NCBI GenBank assembly: GCA_014885115.2
Contig: WKLE02001520.1
Location: forward strand, 1 to 21,409
DNA: 21,409 bases
Direction of reading: 5' to 3'
Source: Asterionellopsis glacialis
Taxonomy: Eukaryota > Bacillariophyta > Plagiogrammaphyceae > Rhaphoneidales > Asterionellopsidaceae
This document shows positions 1-8,655 of this stretch, piece after piece (within the stretch, counting starts at the first letter, position 1; every line of letters begins with the position of its first letter). The notes under the pieces were generated by a model. That model saw nothing but the letters and a program-made list of their open reading frames with translations. It was not told the origin of the DNA and ran no database searches. The position numbers and the translations under genes were made by a program.

Positions 1-35
1 CGAGGATATGGCGCGAAACAACTGAACTGTCCACC

Positions 36-53
36 CCCCCCTAAGTAGGGGGG
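36..53. repeat. C-run/G-run hairpin
   Basis: CCCCCC and GGGGGG flank the six bases TAAGTA, so six G-C pairs can form, or eight pairs with a two-base loop. The C run itself is 8 long (34-41). It sits at the left edge of the repeat-rich region. No function can be assigned. Confidence 0.6.
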
Positions 54-84
54 TATAGATGATTGTGAATGGACTCCTGGGGAC

Positions 85-773
85 TACCAGGTATTAATAC
101 AGGTACATGGTGGAAGTATGCGTACCAGGTAATATGTATTAATAAAAATACCTGGTACATGGCGCTCTTGTTTCCCAAGCAGTACCAGGTACCAGGTTGA
201 GTACCAGTAGGATTTTTAGGTCTTAGGTACCAGAGATGTGGTTCGCGTTACCAGGTAGGTCCTATTGTAGTATGACACCTTGTTTGTTCCGTAATTCGAA
301 AAGAACTGACGTCGTTTTTTGTCGATATGCTGGAGGAGCGTTGTGACTAACTGGACAGGATACTGGTACTGTAATTTGTATGTACAGTCCTGTACCCGTG
401 GTACCAGGTACCGGTATTCCAGGTACATTGTAGTAAGTAGGAGTAGGACCCAAATAAGTAGTCCTAGGTTCTTTTATGTATGGTGGTGGATCCAAAGATA
501 TGTCTTCGTATCTGTGGTACTGAAAAGGTACTGTAGTATATATGAGAAGGTACCAGGTAAAGTACTGGACAGTCTCGTGAATTACCATTTACTACATTAT
601 TATACAAATTGTTGCAAGTCTACTCTAGGAACTCCTTTGTATCTTTTTATATATTCATAATAACATTGATTTCATTTATCTAAATTATTATTAATACCGG
701 TACCTCGTACAGGACAGTCGGTTTACAGTAGGACCCAACATTAGTCGTTTCCTCTTGTACCAGGTACCTGGTA
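85..773. repeat. Cluster of nine TACCWGGTA motifs
   Basis: Exact copies of TACCAGGTA or its reverse complement TACCTGGTA start at 85, 123, 149, 183, 249, 402, 551, 758 and 765; the last two overlap. Variants fill the gaps, such as TACCGGTA at 409 and 695, a TACCAGGTT overlapping the copy at 183, and many isolated GTACC or AGGTAC pieces. The spacing is irregular, so this is not a tandem satellite. Each copy contains CAGGTA in one orientation or the other. Confidence 0.85.
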
Positions 774-924
774 GGTCCTGCGTAGGCCTCTAGTCTTTTT
801 CAAGGAGTGCAATGAAATTTTCAGAGTAGTGAACAGCAGCATAATCGCACAAGTTCGGTTTGTGGTTTTTACCTGGTGCGACAGTTCACAAACAATTACC
901 TGTACGAAGCATACCATACCAGAG

Positions 925-943
925 GTACTAGAGTCTCTAGTAC
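925..943. repeat. Perfect 9-bp inverted repeat
   Basis: GTACTAGAG and CTCTAGTAC are separated by a single T, giving a 19-base near-palindrome. It lies inside the GTAC-rich region and is probably part of the same repeat family. No transposon or terminator role is supported. Confidence 0.6.
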
Positions 944-1887
944 TACAGGTACTTGGTAATAATCTACAGGGTGTGGTACACTTTCTGATGTCGCTGTTCG
1001 TTTTTTCTTCCCGGGCCTTCCTAGCCACTCCTTTCTCATCAACGTAGAATTCAGTATCTGTCTACAGAAGTTCCGTCAAGTTCGTTTCCAATCGGCTACT
1101 GACTGGTCTCCAGTACCTGTAACTGGTAGATTCTTCGTAGAAAGCAGTATTTTTAAGATTTTTCTACGTATGGGTGTTCAATAAGAATTTAGAGTATCAA
1201 TGTCCGTTATTATGAACCAGTTCCTGGTAGTCCTGAATTATCAGACCTGGTGTACCAAGTACCAGCACTGTCTCATACTCTATTGTACGTAGCAGCTAAT
1301 TAAAAAACATCCAAGAAAAATAATGCAAATTTCGAAGGAAAATTGCCTACGCGAATCGCTATACATTTTTACGCCCTGGATTCTGGTTACGGTTGGCGGA
1401 CTTGGTCTCCTTCGGTTGAAGCAGAACTCGAATGCAGATTTTTGTTGCCCCGACCGAATATTTAGGTTCTAGATAAATGTATAAAATCTAAAAATCTTTT
1501 TTCTTGCAGGATATTCAGAATTCTTAATAATAATCCTTATATATAGCGTGAAGATTTCGATGCGCATCTTCAATTATTATGAATAAAGTTACCAAGAACC
1601 TACAATTCAGCAATGACTAGTTTGGAAGTTCCCGAAGTTGACTTACGATTACCTGGGTACTAAAAGATATGTAGCATTCGCGTGGGACATACACGAACCC
1701 GTGCTCGCTTGTACTCCAAAGAATGTGGGTGACACATACATGAACATGAACCCCGAGAAAACCAGAACAGAACTGTACAAGAACACCAGTACAAGTGTTT
1801 CGTAAATCGTAAAACTGAAAAAACACGAAGCGCGTCCCATGCTGACAAGACTAATCAGTTTACTATAATCATCCTTCCTTTTGAGAG

Positions 1888-4464
1888 ATGTTGAAAGCTT
1901 TCCAAGAAAGCAAAAAAGAAAAAATAAAGAATACTGTTACTACTGAGACAGCGGATATGGCCGATAGCCAACTGATACCAAGACGCGTGACATCCGAAGA
2001 TGAGGACCTAGTCATAGATCGAGAAAATCAGGCAGCGCCTGATTCTAAGACTCAACAGAATGGAACTGCTGCTAAAGTGACACCAACGGATGACGGTGTT
2101 CCAGAGACATCTGACGAAGTTCGAAGCGGCGGTAATCTTGATGCCGCTGCGAAAGAAGCCAATGTCAGCGAAGAACAGTTTGACGAACAACAGAAAAGCG
2201 CAGCTGCGGCTCTCAAGCAGCAAGCGCAGAACGAAGCAGAGGCAGCCAAATACCTGGCAGCTGCACGAATGGCGAACAACCCGCTGCATATGATGGCCCA
2301 GGGTGCACGGATGGGTCTCACCGGTGCTGTACCACCAATGGTGTGGCCTTCCAACGCTGCTGCAGCTGCTGCGTACAGTCAAGCAAGCTTTGTGGCAAAT
2401 CACGGAAGCCCAGCTTCTGCCTCAGCTGCTGCTGGAATGGCTGCAGCTGCAGCCGCAGCTCAGTCGTCCCAGTCGACGGGTCCCCAAACACTCCTGTACA
2501 CAGTCGGCTTTGGTATTGATCCTAGGCAGTCCGTGAGCAACGGATGGGACGCAACAGAGGCTGCGGTTCGAGCCCTCCGTGATGCTATGGAAAGATCTAC
2601 AGTCCGCCTTCCACCTTCAGGTCAAGGGAATCCCTTCCAAATACACGTTAAGATTGGTGTTCCTCCTCGACAAGATATTATATCAAGATTGGAGCCTATG
2701 AATGTCGATATGAGCCGTATTACCTCTATTTTGCCACGCTCAATCCCTGTGATGCCCATTGATATTGTGGTGGGTGGTTTATCAGTATCAGGACATGATG
2801 ATCCTGATGTTAGTATCTGCTCAGCTGTCGCCTGCGTGACAGTACAAACCAATGCTAACACCAATCCGATAAATCAGGAACGTCATGCATGGGAACGGGC
2901 AAGTGTAGCTGCCAATCCAGGAGGTCTTCATCCCATGATGAACCAAATGTCCCATGCACCCATTGAGGGGAATCCTGCCTGGTCCAGTAATTTAGAAAGA
3001 CAACAACAGCAACAAAAATCACAACCGCAAGAGGACCGTAGAAAGTACAACCGCACAGACTCGATGGAAATGCTTGCAAGAATTAGCGAGCAAGTGAGAG
3101 AACGACAGTCTCTGTTGGGTGGACGACTACGTCCACAAGATGGTTCGGCCGAAGGGTCTATGACCAGTCAGGGAATTTACGACGACCCGCAAAAACAGCA
3201 GCAATCAGTGGGGAGCAACAAGGATGACGACGATACGTCTTCCAATACAGAAGACAGAGACAACTACAAGAAACTCCCTCCAGGTGTTACAGCCAAGAAC
3301 AACAAAAGGCAATTCGTGCAGCACAATTATCACGATCACTCGTTGGAACTACCTACGGCAATGGAAGAAAATCCAATGTTTACTTCTGTTGCCAAGAGTG
3401 GCAAATCAGGTGGATCGCAACCATCTTTCCCTGTTAAGCTTCATGAACTACTAAGTGAAATTGAAGCAGATGGATACGGCTTCATCCTTTCGTGGCTTCC
3501 TCACGGACGCTCCTTCAAGATTCACAAACAACAAGAATTCCTTGACGTGATCTTGCCTCAGTACTTTGTTATGACAAAAAAGAGTTCATTCCTTCGGCAA
3601 CTTAATTTATATGGCTTCAATCGATTCAGCGCAGGTCCAGATAAGGGATCATACTATCACGAACTATTCCTTCGGGGCATGCCTTGGCTTAGTAAACGTA
3701 TGACACGAATGAAGGTAAATGGAAATGGTATTCGTGCAGCGGGCAATCCTGATATGGAACCAGATTTTTATACGATGCCACCTGTGCCTCGAGAAGAATT
3801 AGCAACTGCGGGACATCGTGAGATTTATGTGCGTACTCCGTACAACATGGATGACCAACCACAAGTATCGAAACAAGAGCAAACAACAGCTGTACCACAG
3901 CAGATGCAACAGGAGGAAGTTCAAGCTCCCTCTCCATTGCCAGAACCGCAATCACAGAAAGATTTGTCTAATATATCTCCTAAAATTTTGAATGGAACAA
4001 CTCAAATATCATTCCCTCTGAAACTTCAAACAATGCTGGATAAATTGGAAGCTGAGGGCGACACCGATGCCATTTCGTGGTTACCACACGGAAGAGGTTT
4101 CCTTGTTCACAAACCAGATATATTTGTGAGTGAATTGATGCCTGCATACTTTCGACAAACAAAATACAGTTCCTTTCAACGGCAACTTCACATGTACAGT
4201 TTCCAACGGATTACAGCAGGGCGGGATAAGGGAGCCTATTACCATGAACATTTTCTTCGTGGCAAACCTAGATTGTGTCAAAAGATGGTGAGAACTCGTA
4301 TCAATGGCAAGGGGTGCCGAAAACCAGGAAATCCAAGTAATGAACCTGATTTTTATTCTATGAAACCAATGGCAATCGTACCTGAAGGAACAAATATTGA
4401 AATTCCAAAAGATTTGATTAGCAGTCCTGGTGGACCTGATGATGACGATGCATCTTCTTCGTAA
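1888..4464 (+). CDS. Lin0512-domain / tandem HSF-type DNA-binding protein
   Basis: An 858-residue intronless frame, probably a nuclear transcription regulator. Residues 1-200 are low-complexity: acidic, then Ala/Gln-rich with poly-Ala runs. Residues ~200-321 look like the Lin0512 family (small proteins of unknown function known from bacteria, fungi and plants): a TVGFGID start, a DATEAAVRALRDA helix, VHVKIGVP, a GGL turn and a final hydrophobic strand. Residues ~322-510 are Gln/charged linker. Two HSF-type domains follow at ~513-635 and ~708-830. Each shows FPxKL, SWLPHGRxF, SSFxRQLxxYxFxR, DKGxYYHExFLRG and a shared tail GNPxxEPDFYxM. HSFs are a very large transcription factor class in diatoms. 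No heptad-repeat oligomerisation region is obvious. The start could instead be Met24 at 1957 (MADSQL). A GTAAGT at 4461-4466 overlaps the stop codon, so a 3' intron in some transcripts cannot be excluded. The HSF call is firm; the Lin0512 call is made from remembered motifs. Confidence 0.88.
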   Translation: MLKAFQESKKEKIKNTVTTETADMADSQLIPRRVTSEDEDLVIDRENQAAPDSKTQQNGTAAKVTPTDDGVPETSDEVRSGGNLDAAAKEANVSEEQFDEQQKSAAAALKQQAQNEAEAAKYLAAARMANNPLHMMAQGARMGLTGAVPPMVWPSNAAAAAAYSQASFVANHGSPASASAAAGMAAAAAAAQSSQSTGPQTLLYTVGFGIDPRQSVSNGWDATEAAVRALRDAMERSTVRLPPSGQGNPFQIHVKIGVPPRQDIISRLEPMNVDMSRITSILPRSIPVMPIDIVVGGLSVSGHDDPDVSICSAVACVTVQTNANTNPINQERHAWERASVAANPGGLHPMMNQMSHAPIEGNPAWSSNLERQQQQQKSQPQEDRRKYNRTDSMEMLARISEQVRERQSLLGGRLRPQDGSAEGSMTSQGIYDDPQKQQQSVGSNKDDDDTSSNTEDRDNYKKLPPGVTAKNNKRQFVQHNYHDHSLELPTAMEENPMFTSVAKSGKSGGSQPSFPVKLHELLSEIEADGYGFILSWLPHGRSFKIHKQQEFLDVILPQYFVMTKKSSFLRQLNLYGFNRFSAGPDKGSYYHELFLRGMPWLSKRMTRMKVNGNGIRAAGNPDMEPDFYTMPPVPREELATAGHREIYVRTPYNMDDQPQVSKQEQTTAVPQQMQQEEVQAPSPLPEPQSQKDLSNISPKILNGTTQISFPLKLQTMLDKLEAEGDTDAISWLPHGRGFLVHKPDIFVSELMPAYFRQTKYSSFQRQLHMYSFQRITAGRDKGAYYHEHFLRGKPRLCQKMVRTRINGKGCRKPGNPSNEPDFYSMKPMAIVPEGTNIEIPKDLISSPGGPDDDDASSS

Positions 4465-4633
4465 GTATCAGGCTTGGGAAGAAAAGAAAATATGTTGAGT
4501 CCCTTGCATGGTGTAAAAGTGAGGGTAAAGGTTTTCACATCAATCTGGGATATGTGATATCTGGTGTTTCAATAGCTACGTAGGCAATTATGTTTCTCTA
4601 TTAACTTTTACAATTTTAATCTCCAAAAATTCA

Positions 4634-5611
4634 CTACGAACTCTGTTTTTCTTCGTTCTGATAAGCTTCCAAAAATAGTTGTCTGCAACACGGACACTGA
4701 GGATTTTTGCGTTTTCTTGCAAGCCAAGAACTCAAACATGTTTCATGAAAAATATGCTTGCACTTGGGATTGATAGACCAAACGACAGAATCACCAGGAA
4801 CATATTGTGTTAAACAAATTGGACACATATTTTCAACTGTGCGGCAGTACTTTTTGTTGCCATCGACAGTTGCTAACAAATCCCCTAATCGATATCCAGG
4901 TTTGGGTAACATCAATAATTTTGTCCCTTCTTCACCTTCTTCCCTAGGCGATTCATCATTGTCTGACTCGTCAACATTTCTCAAATCGAACACAGCCTGG
5001 GACTTTTCAACTGTATCTGATATAGAAGTACCAGTGAGATGCAAAAAATCATCTGGTAGCAATGTTTTCTTGAAATCTTGTAAAGACTTCAAAATTCGAT
5101 TCAATCTTCGTTCTCTTGGTACTTTACGGTCAAATCTATCCATTACTTCATTATATAGATAATTGTCTCTTCCACCTCTATGGTTATTACGTCGTCTTCT
5201 TTGAACGTGAGAATATAGTGTCAAAACACATGGAACAACAAAACCCAAGATGAGAGATAATAACCACGGTATTAAAATTGTCCAATGTTGCATACGAACA
5301 TGAGGAATACCACCACTAGCCATTAGAAATGCTGTGTCAACATGGTTATGATTTGATGGTGTTGTCGTTGATGCTCCTGTGGTTGTTAATCTTTCTTGAA
5401 ATAAAGCAGACCATAAATCTTCCAATGTTGCGTTAGAGTTGTGAAGAACTGTTGCAAATGGTGAATTTGGATCTGAAGAATATGTAACATGCAAAAAGGA
5501 ATGCCCATTGGAACCCCACACAGCCCATCCAATAAGTGCATATAACGAGGCTAAGGGTGCTGCACTAAATAGAAAAACTAGCATTGGAAGTAGTCTTTGA
5601 TCAATTGCCAT
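4634..5611 (-). CDS. Membrane-anchored RING-H2 protein, probable E3 ubiquitin ligase
   Basis: A 325-residue intronless frame starting at an ATG (5611-5609). Hydrophobic segments at about residues 7-32 and 109-136 suggest two membrane spans or a signal peptide plus one span, leaving a basic, then acidic, C-terminal part. The RING-H2 zinc ligands are C263, C266, C284, H286, H289, C292, C306 and C309, ending in CPCCRQ. RING-H2 proteins recruit an E2 and transfer ubiquitin; with membrane segments the usual site is the ER, Golgi or endosome, which is inference here. The RING is close to that of the gene at 18019-19206, and both share a 17-nt upstream element at the same spacing. The gene converges with the HSF gene, with 169 bases between them. 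Confidence 0.85.
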   Translation of the reverse strand: MAIDQRLLPMLVFLFSAAPLASLYALIGWAVWGSNGHSFLHVTYSSDPNSPFATVLHNSNATLEDLWSALFQERLTTTGASTTTPSNHNHVDTAFLMASGGIPHVRMQHWTILIPWLLSLILGFVVPCVLTLYSHVQRRRRNNHRGGRDNYLYNEVMDRFDRKVPRERRLNRILKSLQDFKKTLLPDDFLHLTGTSISDTVEKSQAVFDLRNVDESDNDESPREEGEEGTKLLMLPKPGYRLGDLLATVDGNKKYCRTVENMCPICLTQYVPGDSVVWSINPKCKHIFHETCLSSWLARKRKNPQCPCCRQLFLEAYQNEEKQSS

Positions 5612-5665
5612 GGTTATAGTGATACACGCTTTACTTGATTTTTCAACACAATCTAGCTAGTAAGT

Positions 5666-5682
5666 AGCAATCAACACAACGA
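5666..5682 (-). promoter_or_regulatory. 17-nt element shared with the other RING-H2 gene
   Basis: Read on the minus strand the element is TCGTTGTGTTGATTGCT. The same 17 bases occur at 19261-19277. In both places the near end lies 55 bases before the A of the RING-H2 start codon on the same strand. A second TTGTGTTGA lies closer to this start. It could be a core-promoter, initiator or 5' UTR element, or a remnant of gene duplication. It is not a shared coding extension here, because an in-frame TAG follows it. Confidence 0.5.
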
Positions 5683-6003
5683 AGCAGTCTGTTTCACAAT
5701 CACTTCATACAATTATACAATGATAAAATATGCAAGGCACTGTATTGGATTTCTTTTGTGCTTCAGCGACTCTTATCTTGGAGAGTGAGTGCCTTCTGCT
5801 ATCTATATCTGTTCGGTTGCACAATACACCGTTCGAAGGATTGAAGATTGCGGGAACAGAATTTTGAAGAATATCAGAAATCAAGTAGCGTATATTGACA
5901 CGTGTTGTTTGTGTTCAGAAGATGAAAGCAAATCGACGTTATGATGCGGCAGCTCAGCCATTAATACAAGGTGGTCAGTATATATATAATATATAATTAC
6001 CTG

Positions 6004-6433
6004 TACCTGGTACTACTTGATTTGTTTTATACGACTAGCAGGTACCAGAGGTAAATGTACATGAAAGTACATTATAGTCCCAGGTATGTGATATTGAGTG
6101 TATATGACGTATTACTTATCCCAATAAGCTCGAATTGATTTATATAAAAGCTCAAGAAAATACAGTATTCTTTTACAATAATATTTTTTATATATGCCGC
6201 CCAGCATGTCAGCGGCACAAAAGTTGGTACGAGTATGGTTACGAGTACAGCGGCACGAGTACAACATTCTGGAATTATGTTGAAAAATTTAAGTTGATTT
6301 TCCATTCATTGGACAAATCCATTTTCTTCGTGAATTCGGACTACAGTAGCAGGTACTACCTGGTAGGATAAATCGCCACCGCACGTTTAACTACTCATCC
6401 TGCGAATCTTTGTGAATATCAGTCTACCAGGTA
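6004..6433. repeat. Second TACCWGGTA cluster (three copies)
   Basis: Exact copies start at 6004, 6357 and 6425, with looser relatives near 5998, 6040, 6082 and 6351. The block lies 190 to 620 bases upstream of the MFS start codon. I found no exact copies inside coding exons of the window. Confidence 0.8.
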
Positions 6434-6624
6434 CGCAATCATTTTCTGCAGTTTCTGCCCTTTCTCCCAAAAATTTCAAAAGCCACGCAACAAGGGATCG
6501 AGAAACGGTACTTACTGTCTGTAGGAGGCTTTCATCTTGCATCTGTTGGCGACAACGGCAACTTGTTCATTCTTGCAAACTTTTGAAATAGTCTCATTTA
6601 TCGTTCGAGAAACAGGAGGAAATT

Positions 6625-8549
6625 ATGGTGTCGAGAGAATCCGAATCATTAATATCCAATGATGAAACAAAAACTGACTTTGGTTCCAGAACAGCAGCAC
6701 CAGTGACAACCACAGCAAGGACTTATCATTCCGAATCATCAAACCTTTCCTCATCGCAACAGAACGTTACATCACAACCTAATGATTCGTCCAGTGAAGT
6801 GCTTCGAACGGGAAAACATCCGTTGGTCATTGTTGCTATTTTATCCACTGCATTTGCGTATGGTTGCATTTTAACAACATTGTTTTTAATTACATTACCA
6901 ATCGAATGCGAACGAATTCAAACAGAAAATCCAACAATACAAAAATCAGTAACATTGGGAATATTTGTAGCAATAGCTGGTGTGACCCAGCTTGTTACAC
7001 CTCTTGTGGGGATGTTGAGTGATTCGTATATACCACCTGTACAAGATGTAGGACAACGATTGCCCTATCTTGTATTAGGAGCCATCTTGACTGTCCTTGG
7101 TTTGATTGGGCAATCTATTGCGTCCTACTTTGGAGCTATGTGGATTCGGTATAGCTTTGCATTCTTTTTACACATACTTGGTCTGTAAGTCCGCATTTGG
7201 TGCCCTTTTTCTCTCTTGTTTTAATTTGAAAAATCTCTTAGTGCCCTTTCTCCTTTGTTTTAATTTGAAAAATCTCGTATCTTCTTTCGTTCATCGTGCA
7301 ATCCTAACATTTCTCGAACCAATCAAACTTTTAAACCCAGAAACATGATTTATAGCATGATGATTGCATTGATTCCTGATCAAGTTCACGAATCACAAAC
7401 TGGAGTTGCTAACGGCATACTAGCATTACTTTTGGTGTCTGGATCGCTTTTTGGATTTGGATTGTTTCATTCCGTGTTGGGAGAAAGTATCATTGATATG
7501 TATGGCCTGTACATTTGTACAGTCATTTTTACGACCATTGTTACTTGTCTATGGGCACATGATGCTGATGTTCAACATACTAAGCGAATACGTGAAGTTA
7601 GTAAGGATAAAGCTGATACGAATTCCAAAGACCTTTCCACAGGTAGTTTGGTTGACATTGCAGATGATAAAAAAGCCACGAAGAAAGGTAAACGTCGACG
7701 TCCTCATCATATAATCTTAACACCCTTTATATTATTGAAGACAATGGTTCTAGATCCATTTGCTACGATGGAATGGGAAACGCTACGGAATTCGTATACC
7801 ATGGACACAGTCAGATATCATGATTTTTACATTGTGACTGTGTCTCGTACATTTTATTACATGGGGATTTCAAGTCAAACCTTCATGCTGTACTATTTGC
7901 ATGACGTCATTGGTGTTCATGATGATCCAGAAAGTGCTGTTGCATTCTTAGCCATTCTTGGTCAATTTTGGGGTGCTACAATTTGTTACCCCGTTGGATT
8001 AATTTCAGATCTATTTTGTGGTGGGCGTCGCATACCTTTTGTATACCTTGCGTGCTTAATTTTGGGTGGATGTCACATAAGTATGATATTCCTCACGACC
8101 ATGAAGCAAACAATGATAGTTGGGTCTCTATTGGGCTGTGCAAACGGTATCTATTTGGTGATGGATACGTCTCTTGCCGTAGATACTTTACCAAGTGATC
8201 TTGAGGAAGGAAGTAGTGGTAATGCACAGTTATTGGGGATTTGGGGAATTGCGGGCTTCGTTGGTGCTAGTTTAGGTCCACTCATTGGAGGTAAGTATGA
8301 TGTCTTATCTGTGTCCAATCATTCGCCTCCAATATCACTAATGTTGTTGGTGTATGCATATGCATACTTGCGTTGAACACAGGACCTATGCTATATTTGT
8401 TTGGACACCAAGATGTATCTGAGGCAGAAGTAGAGGAAGGTGCGATAGAGTATAGCCTTCGTGGCTATGCAATTCTTGTCTCTTTATCGGCGCTTTACTT
8501 CTTCCTTTCTGCCATTACATTACAGTACATTACGAATAGACATATTTAA
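6625..8549 (+). CDS. MFS transporter, SLC45/sucrose-transporter-like, three exons
   Basis: The exons are 6625-7184, 7341-8290 and 8383-8549; joined they give 558 residues. Both introns have GTAAGT donors and CAG acceptors. Splicing restores a TM4 reading ILGLNMIYS and a final domain reading LIGGPMLYLF. Residues 1-65 are a Ser/Thr-rich cytoplasmic tail, then twelve hydrophobic segments in two groups of six (TM1 ~66-92, TM2 ~108-130, TM3 ~146-168, TM4 ~172-197, TM7 from ~348). A basic central loop spans ~260-347. The TM2-TM3 loop (GMLSDS...GQRLPY) is repeated between TM8 and TM9 (GLISD...GRRIPF), the usual MFS duplication. ALIPDQVHESQTGVANG and TPLVGMLSD resemble sucrose/SLC45 carriers, which move sugars with protons. 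The substrate cannot be read from sequence, so sugar is only a suggestion. The 3' end converges with the PT-rich gene. Confidence 0.87.
7185..7340 (+). other. Intron 1 of the MFS gene
   Basis: 156 nt, donor CT|GTAAGT and acceptor CCCAG|AAAC, phase 2. It contains a tandem duplication of about 40 bases (7200-7279). The junction of the two copies reads CTTAG|TG, a possible cryptic acceptor. Confidence 0.85.
7200..7279 (+). repeat. Imperfect tandem duplication inside an intron
   Basis: Copy 1 is 7200-7240 and copy 2 is 7241-7279. Both begin GTGCCCTTT and share an identical core that includes TTGTTTTAATTTGAAAAATC. They differ by a 2-base length change in the pyrimidine-rich part and at the last few bases. 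Confidence 0.85.
8291..8382 (+). other. Intron 2 of the MFS gene
   Basis: 92 nt, donor GGAG|GTAAGT and acceptor AACACAG|GACC. Reading through it would end the protein at an early TGA (8374-8376). Splicing instead gives a twelfth membrane segment ending in ITNRHI. Confidence 0.85.
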
Positions 8550-8655
8550 ATGTGGCCTGCCCGGTCCTGTGGTAAATATAATATTTTGTCCTACTTGATT
8601 ATGAGTGTATAACTAATCGATGAGCAGATATGAAAGAATACGTTGAAGGAGCACC

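Larger units (their letters stand above)
1..1887. other. Gene-poor, repeat-rich intergenic region
   Basis: I find no convincing protein gene here. The longest frames (up to about 113 codons) are made largely of translated GTACC/AGGTA repeats, show no recognisable domain and overlap one another on both strands. The first 1.3 kb is packed with TACCAGGTA/TACCTGGTA and looser variants. The last 600 bases lack the exact motif and presumably contain the promoter and 5' UTR of the HSF gene that starts at 1888. I saw no tRNA- or rRNA-like structure. Confidence 0.7.
5612..6624. other. Divergent intergenic region between RING-H2 and MFS genes
   Basis: About 1 kb that must hold promoters and 5' UTRs for the leftward RING gene and the rightward MFS gene. 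It contains the shared 17-nt element (5666-5682), an AT-rich TATATA stretch near 5979-5997, three exact TACCWGGTA copies, and a 24-codon frame starting at 5922. The remaining frames (up to 78 codons) have no recognisable content. Confidence 0.6.

Noticed and set aside
216..660. Overlapping frames on both strands (70 to 113 codons) in the GTACC-rich region
   Set aside because: Their translations are the repeat read in different frames (GTRYRYS, VPGIPVPGTTGT), with no domain and mutual overlap.
1617..1848. Three overlapping minus-strand frames just before the HSF gene
   Set aside because: Cys/Phe-rich translations in three frames of the same DNA with no recognisable content; more likely promoter or 5' UTR.
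7106..7348. Plus-strand frame across MFS intron 1
   Set aside because: It is formed by exon 1 in a different frame plus intron duplication sequence; splicing restores the transporter instead.
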